From Tsukamurella ocularis (GTDB lineage: Bacteria > Actinomycetota > Actinomycetes > Mycobacteriales > Mycobacteriaceae): 64,000 bases of DNA. Location: contig NZ_JANUCJ010000003.1 of NCBI RefSeq assembly GCF_024807615.1, forward strand, positions 372,001 to 436,000, in the 5' to 3' direction. The notes beneath the pieces are model-generated. The model saw nothing but the letters and a program-made list of their open reading frames with translations, ran no database searches and was not told where the DNA came from. Numbering within the stretch: the first letter of the stretch is position 1; each line of letters begins with the position of its first letter. The translations under genes were made by a program, and so were the position numbers. Below, piece after piece: positions 49,590-59,416 of the stretch.

Positions 49590-50390
49590 ATGACTGCCCG
49601 CGACCACGGCGACCCCGGCGACGCCCCCACCATCGCCCCGCCCCTGGTGGACGTCGCCGAGCCGCGGCGCCCCTCCGCCGCCGAGGAGGCGCGCACGGTC
49701 GCCTCGGTCACCAACACGGCGACCCTGGGCAGTCTCTCCGCCGACGGTGGACCGTGGGCCTCCCTCATCACGTACGGGCTGCTCGGCGGCGACCCGGTCC
49801 TGTGCGTTTCGCACATGGCCGAGCATGGTCGCAACCTGGCGCGCGATCCCCGCGCGAGCGTCTCGATCGTGGCACCCGACGCCTCGTCGGATCCCCTGGC
49901 GAACGCGCGGATCACCCTGGCGGGCACCGTCCACCGCCCTGAGGCCGAGCAGCTCGCAGCGGCCCGGGAGGCGCATCTGGCCGCCGTGCCCGCGGCGAAG
50001 TACTACATCGACTACAGCGACTTCACCGTGTGGGTGCTCGAGGTGGAACGGGTGCGCTGGGTGGGTGGCTACGGGCGGATGGATTCGGCAACCCGCGCGG
50101 ATTACGCCGCCGCGGAACCGGATCCGGTGACCCCGCACGCCGCGAGCGCCGTGCGCCACCTCAACGACGACCACGCCCCGGCCCTGCTCGACATGGCCCG
50201 GCAGCTGGGCGGCTACCCCGACGCCACCGCGGCACGCTGCGAGCGCGCCGATCGCTACGGCCTCGACATCCACGTGGACACCCCGCGCGGCTGGGCCGTC
50301 ACCCGGGTCGGCTACCTCGCCCCGCTGGACGCGCCCGCCGAGCTGCGGAAGGCCACCGTCGCCCTGGCTCGGCTGGCCGCCGGAAAGTAG
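49590..50390 (+). CDS. HugZ/HutZ-like split-barrel protein with DUF2470 domain
   Basis: A 266-residue protein with an N-terminal flavin/heme split barrel (residues about 25-165: NTATLGSLSADGGPWASLIT, KYYIDYSDFTVWVLEVERVR, WVGGYGRM) and a C-terminal DUF2470 domain (AVRHLNDDHAPALLDMARQL). This is the layout of HugZ-type heme-degrading proteins and of related actinobacterial proteins. The heme-binding histidine of HugZ cannot be assigned with confidence, so heme oxygenase activity is only possible. Its divergent partner is mntH; a common metal regulator would fit the shared gap. Confidence 0.82.
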   Translation: MTARDHGDPGDAPTIAPPLVDVAEPRRPSAAEEARTVASVTNTATLGSLSADGGPWASLITYGLLGGDPVLCVSHMAEHGRNLARDPRASVSIVAPDASSDPLANARITLAGTVHRPEAEQLAAAREAHLAAVPAAKYYIDYSDFTVWVLEVERVRWVGGYGRMDSATRADYAAAEPDPVTPHAASAVRHLNDDHAPALLDMARQLGGYPDATAARCERADRYGLDIHVDTPRGWAVTRVGYLAPLDAPAELRKATVALARLAAGK

Positions 50391-50396
50391 CCGGCG

Positions 50397-52046
50397 TCAG
50401 TTCGCCGGGGCCGGCGTGGTGGTGGTCGGGACCGGCTTCGCGACCGTCGGCTCGGGTACGACCGGCTTGGGCGCCACCGGCTTCGGCGCGACAGGCTTCG
50501 GGGCGACGGTCGTGGTCGGCACCGGCGCGAGTGTGGTGGTGACGATCTTCGGCGGCGTGATGACCGGAGCCTGCGTCGTCGGCGGCGGCGTGACCACCGG
50601 CGCCTGCGTGGTGACGGGCGGCCGCGTCGTGACGGGCGGCTGCGTCGTGACGGGCGGAGGTGCGACAGTCGTCTGCGGCGCGGGAGCCACCGTCGTCGGA
50701 GCCGGCGCGACGATGACCGCTGGCCCCGGGGCCGTCGTCTGCGGCGCAGGGGCGGCCGTGGTCGGGGCGGGGCCACCCGTCGGCGGGGCCACACCCGGGG
50801 CGACCGTCGGCGCGGCCGAGGTCGGCGCGCCGGGCGACGGCACCGTCGACGGCTGAACGGCTTCGGAAGTCGGCGCACCCGAGGGCACGGCGGCCCCCGG
50901 CGACGGCGCGGCGGTGGTGCCGCCCGGCGTGCCTGCGGTCGCACCGCCCGTTGCGGTCGTCGTGGTGGTGGCGGTCGTGGGGGTCGGGCTCGCGACGGCG
51001 ACGGCGACGCTGGTCCCGATCGCGTCCTCGACGGCCGAGCGACTGCCAGCCTGCACGGTGGCGCCCTGAAGCGCGGCGGCCACCGGCACGGTGACCGCGG
51101 CGTCGGTGTTCACGTTGCCGGGGACGGCCTGGCCGGGGAGCGCGACGATGGGCGCGACCTTCGCCGAGGTCGGCAGGGGCGCGAGCACCACGCCGGGCGC
51201 GACGGGCGCGGTCACGGTGGTCGTGGTAGTGCTCGTCGTGGTGACGGTGTACACCGGCGCGACGATGCGGCCCTGGTCGCGCACGTCGACGACGCGGCCG
51301 GGCGTGACCGCCCAGACCGGGTAGAACGGGTCGGTGAAGCGCGGCGGGACCCGGCGGTACGGGTTGCTGACGATGTTGATCGTGATGGACACGGAGATGA
51401 TCGGCTGCGGCCGCGGACGGGTCCAGCTGCGCGGGTAGACCCAGATCACGGGGACGTCGGCGCGGAAGCCCGGGTCGAACCAGGGACTCGGGTAGCCGGG
51501 ACGGAGCCACGGGCGCGGCTGGTCCGGGGTCCACGGACGCACGCCCAGCTGGCGGCCGTACAACGTCCAGCAGGTCTGCGTCTGCTGTTCGATCCCGGCG
51601 ATCCACGAGCCCCAGCGGCCCGTCTCGCAGATGGACCGGTACGCGTCGATCTGCGATTGCGTGTACTGCCAGGGACGCGTGTTCGCGGGCCGCGACATCG
51701 GCGCGGGTGGCGCGGGCTGCGGCGCCACGACGAGGCCCGGCACCGCCGGCGCCGGCGGGTAGTACACAGTCGTGTTGTTGCTGGTGGAGGTGATGGTGCC
51801 CTGCGGCAGGCCCGCGTTCACCGCGGCCTGCGCGGGAATCGGGTCGCCGACCATGATCACGTCCTTGGGCGGCACCACGACGCCGTCGGTCTGGAAGGCC
51901 CCCGGGTTCGACGTGTACTGATCGCCCGTGACCGGGCTGAACGCGACCGGAGAGTCCGCGTTCGAGGAGTCCTTGCCGCATCCCGCGACGAGCCCCGCCA
52001 CCGAGAGCACCGCGACCGCCGCAGCTGAGACCCTCACCCTGTTCAT
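50397..52046 (-). CDS. lipoprotein with long proline/threonine repeat tail
   Basis: A 549-residue exported protein with lipobox AVLSVAGLVAGCGKD, so Cys is about residue 23. The middle (about 100-230) is rich in Trp, Pro, Arg and Tyr (RPWLRPGYPSPWFDPGFRAD, VYPRSWTRPRPQPIISVSIT). The last ~200 residues are low complexity: PPVTTQPPVTTRPPVTTQAP and a threefold VAPKP. Such tails span the cell wall and are often O-mannosylated in this order. GGAGG six bases before ATG 52046 fixes the start. No enzymatic motif is seen. Reading frames antisense to it are shadows of the repeats. Confidence 0.7.
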   Translation of the reverse strand: MNRVRVSAAAVAVLSVAGLVAGCGKDSSNADSPVAFSPVTGDQYTSNPGAFQTDGVVVPPKDVIMVGDPIPAQAAVNAGLPQGTITSTSNNTTVYYPPAPAVPGLVVAPQPAPPAPMSRPANTRPWQYTQSQIDAYRSICETGRWGSWIAGIEQQTQTCWTLYGRQLGVRPWTPDQPRPWLRPGYPSPWFDPGFRADVPVIWVYPRSWTRPRPQPIISVSITINIVSNPYRRVPPRFTDPFYPVWAVTPGRVVDVRDQGRIVAPVYTVTTTSTTTTTVTAPVAPGVVLAPLPTSAKVAPIVALPGQAVPGNVNTDAAVTVPVAAALQGATVQAGSRSAVEDAIGTSVAVAVASPTPTTATTTTTATGGATAGTPGGTTAAPSPGAAVPSGAPTSEAVQPSTVPSPGAPTSAAPTVAPGVAPPTGGPAPTTAAPAPQTTAPGPAVIVAPAPTTVAPAPQTTVAPPPVTTQPPVTTRPPVTTQAPVVTPPPTTQAPVITPPKIVTTTLAPVPTTTVAPKPVAPKPVAPKPVVPEPTVAKPVPTTTTPAPAN

Positions 52047-52164
52047 CTGTCCTCCGCCCCCGCTCGCCGGCGCGAATCGCGGCGATATCCACCCATTCTT
52101 ATCGGCCCGGCGACCCCCGCGCCATCGTCGGGACAGGATCGGGACCGATTCGAGACCGATAGCG

Positions 52165-52192
52165 ATGACAGCATTGCTAGCATTGCTGTCAT
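52165..52192. promoter_or_regulatory. toxin-antitoxin operator overlapping a leaderless promoter
   Basis: ATGACAGCA (52165-52173) and TGCTGTCAT (52184-52192) form a perfect inverted repeat around TTGCTAGCAT. Within it TAGCAT (52178-52183) is seven bases before ATG 52191, so -10, transcription start and start codon all lie inside the operator. This is strong evidence for autorepression by the antitoxin complex. Confidence 0.75.
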
Positions 52193-52439
52193 GGCGACGC
52201 TGACGATCCGCAACCTCCCCGATCACGTGAAGGACCGGCTGCGGGTCCGGGCGGCGCACAACGGCAGGTCGATGGAGGCGGAGGCACGCATGATCCTGGA
52301 GGATTCGTTGACGGAACCCGGCGCCGTCGACTTGAGCTGGGTGGAGGCGTTCATCGAGATCGGCCAGAAGTACGGCCCCATCGAGCTACCCATTCCGCCG
52401 CGCGAAGTGGAGCCCTTCAAGACTTTCGACGAACTGTGA
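52191..52439 (+). CDS. FitA/VapB-type ribbon-helix-helix antitoxin
   Basis: An 82-residue protein. The N-terminal ATLTIRNLPDHVKDRLRVRA and AAHNGRSMEAEARMILEDSL is the FitA-like ribbon-helix-helix DNA-binding fold; the acidic, proline-containing rest (EPFKTFDEL at the end) should wrap and block the toxin. It overlaps the toxin gene by four bases (GTGA). It starts inside its own operator, so it is presumably translated from a leaderless message and autorepressed. Confidence 0.9.
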   Translation: MATLTIRNLPDHVKDRLRVRAAHNGRSMEAEARMILEDSLTEPGAVDLSWVEAFIEIGQKYGPIELPIPPREVEPFKTFDEL

Positions 52440-52864
52440 TCATCCTCGACACGAACGTGCTCACCGCTCTCATGCAGGGCGAGAACACCGAGCGGAGAGT
52501 CGAGCGATGGTTGAGCGGAGTCGCTGAGCAATCCACGGTCACGTCGATCACGCGTGCCGAGATCCTCTCCGGCATCGCACTCCTCCCCCGCGGGAACCGC
52601 CGGACCGCGCTCCGCGACGCCGCCGACCGGGCGTTCGCCTCGTTCCCCGAGGCCCTCCCCTTCGATCACAGCAGTGCCGCGGAGTACGCAGCGGTGCTCG
52701 AGATCCGCAGGGCTGCGGGCCGGCCGATCAGCGTGCAGGACGCGATGATCGCGGCGATCGCCCGGCAGACGGGGGCCGGCCTGGCCACGCGCAACACCAA
52801 GGACTTCGACGGCCTCGGCCTCCGCCTCGTCGACCCCTGGACCCCGGGCCCAACCGGGGCGTGA
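52436..52864 (+). CDS. PIN-domain ribonuclease toxin (VapC/FitB type)
   Basis: A 142-residue PIN toxin. The acidic residues of the active site are present: IILDTNVLTALMQGE (first Asp), ITRAEILSGIALLPRGNRRT (Glu), SVQDAMIAAIARQTGAGLAT (Asp) and TKDFDGLGLRLVDPW (last Asp). It is therefore probably active, unlike the truncated PIN remnant at 20.4 kb. GTG 52436 overlaps the antitoxin stop. RNA target unknown. Closed by a strong terminator shared with the convergent FKBP gene. Confidence 0.92.
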   Translation: MIILDTNVLTALMQGENTERRVERWLSGVAEQSTVTSITRAEILSGIALLPRGNRRTALRDAADRAFASFPEALPFDHSSAAEYAAVLEIRRAAGRPISVQDAMIAAIARQTGAGLATRNTKDFDGLGLRLVDPWTPGPTGA

Positions 52865-52872
52865 GAAACGCA

Positions 52873-52908
52873 AGGGCCCCGCACCGTCGGACGACGGTAC
52901 GGGGCCCT
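52873..52908. terminator. bidirectional terminator between the toxin gene and the FKBP gene
   Basis: AGGGCCCCGCACCGTCG (52873-52889) pairs with CGACGGTACGGGGCCCT (52892-52908) with one mismatch. It lies between convergent stops; there is no long T tract. Confidence 0.75.
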
Positions 52909-52921
52909 CAGCAGGCTTCGA

Positions 52922-53281
52922 CTACTTGACGCCCAGCAGATCGATCACGAACACGAGCGTCTTGCCCGACAGGCGGTGGCCGCCGCCGGCGGGGCCGTAG
53001 GCCAGGGCGGGCGGGCAGATCAGCTGGCGACGGCCGCCGACCTTCATGCCCGGAATGCCCTCCTGCCAACCGGCGATGAGGCTGCGCAGCGGGAAGTTGA
53101 TGGACTCGCCGCGGCTCCATGAGGAGTCGAACTCCTCGCCGGACTCGAACTCGACACCCAAGTAGTGGACGTCGACGACGCTGCCGGGCTGGGCCTCGGC
53201 GCCGTCGCCCACGACGATGTCCTTGATGACGAGCTCGGTGGGCGCGGGGCCCTCGATGAACTCGATCTCGGGCTTGGTCAT
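52922..53281 (-). CDS. FKBP-type peptidyl-prolyl cis-trans isomerase
   Basis: A 119-residue cytoplasmic single-domain FKBP that speeds prolyl bond isomerisation. Family stretches: VIKDIVVGDGAEAQPGSVVD, VHYLGVEFESGEEFDSSW, FPLRSLIAGWQEGIPGMKVG, GRRQLICPPALAYGP and the closing LVFVIDLLGVK. Active-site aromatic and Asp residues are kept. AAAGGAG before ATG 53281 fixes the start. It follows gltA with a 51-bp gap on the same strand and may be co-transcribed. Confidence 0.94.
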   Translation of the reverse strand: MTKPEIEFIEGPAPTELVIKDIVVGDGAEAQPGSVVDVHYLGVEFESGEEFDSSWSRGESINFPLRSLIAGWQEGIPGMKVGGRRQLICPPALAYGPAGGGHRLSGKTLVFVIDLLGVK

Positions 53282-53332
53282 AGAGACTCCTTTGATCAGG
53301 CGGTGCAGGTTGTCGCGCCGGATGGGCGGCAT

Positions 53333-54625
<1,293 letters not shown>

Positions 54626-54668
54626 TGTTCGTATCCCCTCGCTGTGGTCGGCGGATAAAAGCTACCTG

Positions 54669-54681
54669 GCTAGAACCTAGC
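54669..54681. promoter_or_regulatory. palindrome in the gltA promoter region
   Basis: GCTAGAACCTAGC is a 5+3+5 inverted repeat 44 bp upstream of the gltA start, next to AT-rich TTTTAT on the minus strand. A repressor or activator site is possible; no family consensus is matched. Confidence 0.3.
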
Positions 54682-54712
54682 GGTATCGCGGTTCCGCGAG
54701 GAAATCGGGCCG

Positions 54713-55600
54713 TCACCGAATGCCCCATTCGGTGCCCCATCGGGCGCCGGGAGCCAGCCGGATCACATCGGTTCCCGTGTGGAGGGCGTTGCCCGGGGCC
54801 GACATCGGCTCCACCGCGAGGGCCCGGCCCCGGCCGGGGTATCCCTTGCCGCCCACCGGGTCGGCGATGAACACCTGGGCCCACGGCAATGACGGTGCCG
54901 TCCACAGCGTCGCCTCCCCCGACGGTCCGCACAACACGGTGGTCCGCGCCACGTCGGTGAAGGGAATGTCGATCTGCACACCATCGAGGGCGCGCGGGGC
55001 GCGGTAGTCGTAGTCCGTCCCGTCGACGGTGCGCGGCGGACCGTCGGGCAGCAGGCGCCCGTCGAGGGGCTGCCAGCGCCCCGCACCGAGCTCGAGGGTG
55101 CAGGCGTCGACGGGGTCGTCCCCGACGCGCAGGTAGGTGTGGAAGCCGACGGCGAGCGGCAGGTCTGCCTCGCCGTCGTTGCGAGCCTCGAAGGCGCAGG
55201 TCAGGCCGCTCTCTGCGACGCTGTAGCGGATCCGCAGATGCAGGTCGAAGGGCCAGCCGGGGTGGCGGCCGACGTCGAGGACGAGCGTCACCGCGTCGCC
55301 GGCGATCTCCACGTCGTCCCAGTCGACGCGGCGCACGAGGCCGTGGTCGGCGGTACCGGTGACGTCACTGGTGATCGCAAGGCGGAAGACCTCGCCGTCC
55401 CAGGTGTAGATGCCGTCCTCGGTGCGGCCGGGCCAGGGCGCGAGCACGAGCCCCGCGGACAGCGGCGGCTTCTCGCCGAGCGGCCACTCCTCGGTGAGGG
55501 CCACGCCGTCGCGGCGGAGGCCGCGCAGGCCCGCGCCGGTCCGCGCGATCTCAGCGACATAGCCTCCGGCGGCGATCGTGAACCCGGGTTGCACCGACAT
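54713..55600 (-). CDS. aldose 1-epimerase family protein
   Basis: A 295-residue beta-sandwich mutarotase. The catalytic His region is TSDVTGTADHGLVRRVDWDD, the second His is in LPLAVGFHTYLRVGDDP and the catalytic Glu is in RGRALAVEPMSAPGNALHTG. The family interconverts sugar anomers; a hexose-6-phosphate mutarotase role is also possible. ATG 55600 gives the family's usual start (MSVQPGFTIAAGG). Stands downstream of the TetR gene on the same strand, 89 bp apart, but a functional link is not evident. Confidence 0.88.
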   Translation of the reverse strand: MSVQPGFTIAAGGYVAEIARTGAGLRGLRRDGVALTEEWPLGEKPPLSAGLVLAPWPGRTEDGIYTWDGEVFRLAITSDVTGTADHGLVRRVDWDDVEIAGDAVTLVLDVGRHPGWPFDLHLRIRYSVAESGLTCAFEARNDGEADLPLAVGFHTYLRVGDDPVDACTLELGAGRWQPLDGRLLPDGPPRTVDGTDYDYRAPRALDGVQIDIPFTDVARTTVLCGPSGEATLWTAPSLPWAQVFIADPVGGKGYPGRGRALAVEPMSAPGNALHTGTDVIRLAPGARWGTEWGIR

Positions 55601-55689
55601 GGGCGCAATAGTACGGGCGGGGACGGGTGCGGCGAGCGGCGTCCGACCGTCGACCGCCGGTTGCAACCCACTGCAACGCCGAAGGGGCC

Positions 55690-56352
55690 TCAGCGGGCGA
55701 GCGTCCCGGCGATCACGGTCGCGACGGCGGACTGCAGCGCTGGCACGAGCTCGACGCGGAAGATCGCGAGGGCCGGGTCCACCTGGTAGGCCGACTCGCA
55801 CAGCCGCGACTGCTCTGCCTGCGCATAGACCGCGCCGGACAGGGTGAGCACCAGGGAGCCCACTGCGGGAGCGTCGTCCCCCAGTTCGGGGATCGCGCGG
55901 GTGAGGACGGCGGCCAGGGTGTCCAGCCCGGAGAGAGCGGCGCGCTTGAAACGCACGATCGCGTCGGTGGAGACATTGCGCTCGAGCACGGAGGCCTGCG
56001 CGGAGACGAGGTCGAGCAGGTCGGGGTGCGCGGCCGCGACGCGGGCGTAGACGGCCGCGAACGCCTCGATCCGCTCAGTGAGGGGTGCGTCGCCGCGCGC
56101 TTCGGCGATCCAGGCCTCGTCGAGCTCGGCGATGCAGGCGGTCGCCGAACGCATGAGCACCTCGAGCAGGACCTCCTCGCGGGACTCGAAGTAGCGCAGC
56201 ACGTTCGATTTGGCGAGGCCGACGCGGCGGCTGAGCTCGCTCAGCGTGAGGGCCGCGACCGGCATCTCGCAGAGCATGCCCGCCGCCGCGGCCATGATCG
56301 TCTCGCGCCGCTCCTGCCGCTGCTCCGCGCTGCGCGCCCGTTGGAATCCCAC
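55690..56352 (-). CDS. TetR family regulator
   Basis: A 220-residue repressor starting at GTG 56352. The helix-turn-helix is VAALTLSELSRRVGLAKSNV followed by LRYFESREEVLLEVLMRSAT; the ligand domain resembles the TetR_C YbiH-like group. It is divergent from an SDR gene and the 113-bp gap contains two identical palindromes, so it very probably controls both genes and responds to the SDR substrate or product. Confidence 0.88.
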   Translation of the reverse strand: MGFQRARSAEQRQERRETIMAAAAGMLCEMPVAALTLSELSRRVGLAKSNVLRYFESREEVLLEVLMRSATACIAELDEAWIAEARGDAPLTERIEAFAAVYARVAAAHPDLLDLVSAQASVLERNVSTDAIVRFKRAALSGLDTLAAVLTRAIPELGDDAPAVGSLVLTLSGAVYAQAEQSRLCESAYQVDPALAIFRVELVPALQSAVATVIAGTLAR

Positions 56353-56365
56353 GGACCGATTTTAC

Positions 56366-56434
56366 AGACCGGCGGTCTATTGACACCAGAACGGTGTTCT
56401 TTTACCGTGGAGACATTCAACAGACCGGCGGTCT
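56366..56434. promoter_or_regulatory. two identical TetR operators
   Basis: AGACCGGCGGTCT is a 6+1+6 perfect palindrome found at 56366-56378 and again at 56422-56434, 56 bp apart. The flanks (ACAGACCGGCGGTCT) are also the same. Between them AGAACGGTGTTCT (56388-56400) is another palindrome. Each identical copy lies near one of the divergent starts. Confidence 0.8.
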
Positions 56435-56465
56435 CTTAACCGCCGATGACCACCGAGGAGTAGCC

Positions 56466-57380
56466 ATGAGCTGGACCGAGAAGGACGTACCCACCCAGGC
56501 CGGACGCGTCGCCGTCGTCACCGGCGCGAACACCGGGCTCGGCTTCGAGACCGCCCGGGCGCTCGCCCAGAAGGGGGCCGAGGTCGTCCTCGCCGTCCGC
56601 AATACCGACAAGGGCGCTGATGCCGCCCGGCGGATCACCGCCGCCGCCCCGGGCGCGACCGTCCGCGTCCAGCGCCTCGACCTCGGTTCGCTCGCCTCGG
56701 TGCGCGAGGCCGCCGCGGAGCTGCGCGAGAGCACCCCGAAGGTCGACCTGCTGATCAACAACGCGGGCGTCATGTACCCGCCGAAGCAGACCACCACCGA
56801 CGGCTTCGAGCTGCAGTTCGGCACCAACCACCTGGGCCACTTCGCGTGGTCCGCGCAGGTGCTCGACCTGCTGCTGGACGTGCCCGGTTCGCGCGTGGTG
56901 ACCGTCGCCAGCATCGCGCACCGGATCCGCGCGGCCATCCACTTCGACGACCTGCAGTGGGAGCGCTCCTACGACCGGGTCGCCGCCTACGGGCAGTCGA
57001 AGCTGTCGAATCTGCTGTTCCACTACGAGCTGCAGCGCCGCCTCGAGGCCCGCGGTGCCGAGCGCGGTACCGTCGCGCTGGCCGCCCACCCCGGCATCGC
57101 GGATACCGAGCTGGTCCGCAACCTCCCGGCGGTCCTGCAGAAGGCCCAGGTCGTGGCGCCCCTGTTCTCGCACGACGCGCAGCACGGCGCGCTCCCCCAG
57201 CTCCGGGCCGCCACCGATCCCGGCGCACTCGGCGGCCAGTACTACGGCCCCGACGGCCTCGGCGAGCGTCGCGGCGCCCCGAAGGTCGTGGCGTCGAGTG
57301 AGCAGTCCTACGACCTGGACCTGCAGCGTCGCCTGTGGGCCGTGTCGGAGGAGCTCACCGGCGTCGCCTTCCCGGTGTAG
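56466..57380 (+). CDS. SDR oxidoreductase (retinol-dehydrogenase-like)
   Basis: A 304-residue SDR. Cofactor loop VAVVTGANTGLGFETARALA (residues 15-34), LLINNAGVMYPPKQTTTDGF, catalytic Ser in RVVTVASIAHRIRA and YGQSKLSNLLFHYELQRRLE (YxxxK, with Gln and Ser between). Overall it resembles the Rv0068/WW-domain oxidoreductase-like group that acts on lipophilic alcohols. GAGGAG precedes ATG 56466. It is under the divergent TetR gene through the AGACCG/CGGTCT sites. Confidence 0.9.
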   Translation: MSWTEKDVPTQAGRVAVVTGANTGLGFETARALAQKGAEVVLAVRNTDKGADAARRITAAAPGATVRVQRLDLGSLASVREAAAELRESTPKVDLLINNAGVMYPPKQTTTDGFELQFGTNHLGHFAWSAQVLDLLLDVPGSRVVTVASIAHRIRAAIHFDDLQWERSYDRVAAYGQSKLSNLLFHYELQRRLEARGAERGTVALAAHPGIADTELVRNLPAVLQKAQVVAPLFSHDAQHGALPQLRAATDPGALGGQYYGPDGLGERRGAPKVVASSEQSYDLDLQRRLWAVSEELTGVAFPV

Positions 57381-57421
57381 TCACACAATTCCCCTTCCTG
57401 CGGGCCGGCGCGATGTTCCGA

Positions 57422-58090
57422 TCAGCCGACGATCTTCTGCAGCCAGGCGGAATCGGCGAGGGAGACCTGCGCACCGTCGTGCAGCACCGTCGGGGTGCCG
57501 GTGCCGCGCGCTGCGGTGAGCAGCTTCAGGTTCGCGGCCCCCACGGCCTTGCCGTCGATGCCGGTAGCGCCGTCGCGGATCTTCGTCACCGCGGTGTCGA
57601 CGGTGCCGGACGCGCCGGCAATGGTCGCGATCTCGGCGTTCGTGAGGTCGCTCGAGCCGCCCTCCTGGGGCTGCGAGAGGAACATCGACGTGAGGAAGCC
57701 GAGGGTCGCGTCGGTCCCGCCGGACCGACCGACCTGGAGGAACGCCGCCAGCGCCCGCGAGGAGTAGTCCCCGCTCGCGGACTGCCGGTCGAGGAAGCTC
57801 ACGGGCCGGTACTCGACGGTCAGCCGCCCGCCCCGGACGGCGGCGGTGATGTCCGTGCCGTACGTCGTCTCGAAGTTCTTGCAGGCGGGGCACAGGAAGT
57901 CCAGGTAGATGGTGATCGTCGGTCCGCCGGTGCCGATGCGGACCGCGCCCTCGTCCGAGCCGGTCGTCGCGCCCGCCCCGCCCGACGGCGCCGCCACCGC
58001 CGTGCCCGCGACGGTGCGCGCGCACCCGGACAGGGCGAGCAGAGCGACGAGCACGGCCACGACGACGGAGATCCCCCGGTGCATCCTCAT
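57422..58090 (-). CDS. DsbA-like thioredoxin-fold lipoprotein
   Basis: A 222-residue exported protein. Signal VVVAVLVALLALSGC ends in a lipobox (LSGC near residue 23). The thioredoxin motif is DFLCPACKNFETTYGTDITA, a CPAC active site near residue 67-70; the cis-proline region is GTPTVLHDGAQVSLADSAWL. It should act in disulfide formation or isomerisation outside the membrane, like the mycobacterial DsbA homologue and the thioredoxin-like domain of some Ser/Thr kinases. Start ATG 58090, with a second Met at 58084. Confidence 0.86.
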   Translation of the reverse strand: MRMHRGISVVVAVLVALLALSGCARTVAGTAVAAPSGGAGATTGSDEGAVRIGTGGPTITIYLDFLCPACKNFETTYGTDITAAVRGGRLTVEYRPVSFLDRQSASGDYSSRALAAFLQVGRSGGTDATLGFLTSMFLSQPQEGGSSDLTNAEIATIAGASGTVDTAVTKIRDGATGIDGKAVGAANLKLLTAARGTGTPTVLHDGAQVSLADSAWLQKIVG

Positions 58091-58125
58091 GCGGCGAGGA
58101 TACGGCCGGTCCCGCGTGACACGGA

Positions 58126-59352
58126 TCAGCGCGTGACCCGATACCGGACGAAGGCGGGCACGGCGAACGCGGCGAGCACGGTGAAGACGATGACGAGCAC
58201 GCCTCCGCCGGCCGCGGCCATCGCCGCACCGGCGGAGGCGGCGGCCGCTCCGTGCAGCGCATCACCGATGCGCGGCCCACCGGCCACGACCACGGTGAAG
58301 ACACCCTGCAGCCGCCCGCGGACGTCGTCGGTCGCGGCCTCCTGCAGCATCGTGGTGCGGAAGGCCGCGGAGAACATGTCGGCCGCGCCTCCGAGCGCGA
58401 GCAGGACGAGCGCCGCCCACAGCCAGCCGAAGTGCGCCGCGACGCCGAACCCTCCGATCGCCAGGCCCCACAGCACGATCATCACGATGACGGCGAGCCC
58501 CTGCCGGGCGACGCGCGACGTCCATCCCGACAGCACGCCGCCGAGCACCGCGCCCACCGACATCGCGGCGAACAGCGCGCCGAAGACCCAGCCACCCTCG
58601 ATAGGGTCGCCGAAGTTCTCGTGCGCGATCTGCGGGAACAGGGCACGCGGCATGCCGAAGACCATCGCGATGATGTCCACGACGAAGCTCATGAGCAGCA
58701 CCTTGTGACCCGCGAGGTACCGGAAACCGTCGATCACGGAGCTCAGCCCCAGCGACTGCCCCTTGTCCTCCGCCTTGATCGACGGCAGCTTCCACACTGC
58801 CCAGAGCGTGACCATCAGCGAGGCCGCGTCGAGGGCGTACAGCCAGTGCACCCCGATGATCGGGATGAGCGGCGCGCCCAGCATCGGGCCGGCGATGGCG
58901 CCGAACTGCATCACGGTCATGTTGAGCGAATTGGCCGCGGGCAGCTGCTCCGGCGGCACGAGGCGCGCGTAGATCGCGGACCGGGTCGGCTGATTCACGC
59001 CGAAGAAGGCCTGCTGCAGCGCGAACGCGCCGAGGATCAGCCAGACGTTGTCGGGCAGCAACGCGAGCATCAGGGCGGTGCCCGCGAGTCCGAGCGTGGT
59101 GCCGATGATCACCAGCCGGCGGTCGAGCGCGTCAGCGATCGCGCCGCCCCACAGCCCGAAGATCACCAGCGGGACCAGGCCGAAGACGCCGGTCAGGCCG
59201 ACGTACGCCGATGAGCCGGTGATCGCGTAGATCTGCGCCGGCACCGCGACCGCGGTGAGCTGCGCGCCGATGACGGTGACGATCCCGGTCCACCACAGTC
59301 GCCGGTAGTCGGGGTTCTGCAACGGCCGTGTATCGGCCAGGAGTCTCGGCAC
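58126..59352 (-). CDS. major facilitator superfamily exporter, EntS-like
   Basis: A 408-residue transporter with twelve predicted membrane helices. The first lines LQNPDYRRLWWTGIVTVIGA and the loop GGAIADALDRRLVIIG resemble the EntS enterobactin exporter and macrolide efflux group. The central helices contain QPTRSAIYARLVPPEQLPAA, typical of that branch. Substrate unknown. GTG 59352 is preceded at seven bases by TAGGAT, a leaderless -10. Divergent from the amidohydrolase gene with 64 bp between. Confidence 0.88.
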   Translation of the reverse strand: MPRLLADTRPLQNPDYRRLWWTGIVTVIGAQLTAVAVPAQIYAITGSSAYVGLTGVFGLVPLVIFGLWGGAIADALDRRLVIIGTTLGLAGTALMLALLPDNVWLILGAFALQQAFFGVNQPTRSAIYARLVPPEQLPAANSLNMTVMQFGAIAGPMLGAPLIPIIGVHWLYALDAASLMVTLWAVWKLPSIKAEDKGQSLGLSSVIDGFRYLAGHKVLLMSFVVDIIAMVFGMPRALFPQIAHENFGDPIEGGWVFGALFAAMSVGAVLGGVLSGWTSRVARQGLAVIVMIVLWGLAIGGFGVAAHFGWLWAALVLLALGGAADMFSAAFRTTMLQEAATDDVRGRLQGVFTVVVAGGPRIGDALHGAAAASAGAAMAAAGGGVLVIVFTVLAAFAVPAFVRYRVTR

Positions 59353-59359
59353 CTGAAAG

Positions 59360-59365
59360 ATCCTA
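59360..59365 (-). promoter_or_regulatory. leaderless -10 element of the MFS gene
   Basis: TAGGAT on the minus strand, seven bases before GTG 59352. Confidence 0.45.
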
Positions 59366-59403
59366 CGACTTCCTCACGATCTCCCTCGCATCGGCGGACC
59401 CGC

Positions 59404-59409
59404 TACCGT
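59404..59409 (+). promoter_or_regulatory. leaderless -10 element of the amidohydrolase gene
   Basis: TACCGT, seven bases, then ATG 59417; this spacing decides for ATG 59417 over GTG 59408. Confidence 0.45.
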
Positions 59410-59416
59410 GGCGCCG

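Noticed and set aside
50397-52046. Glycine/valine-rich plus-strand frame (50416-50856) as a PE_PGRS-like gene
   Set aside because: It is the reverse reading of the Pro/Thr repeat tail of the lipoprotein, which has a signal peptide, lipobox and ribosome site.
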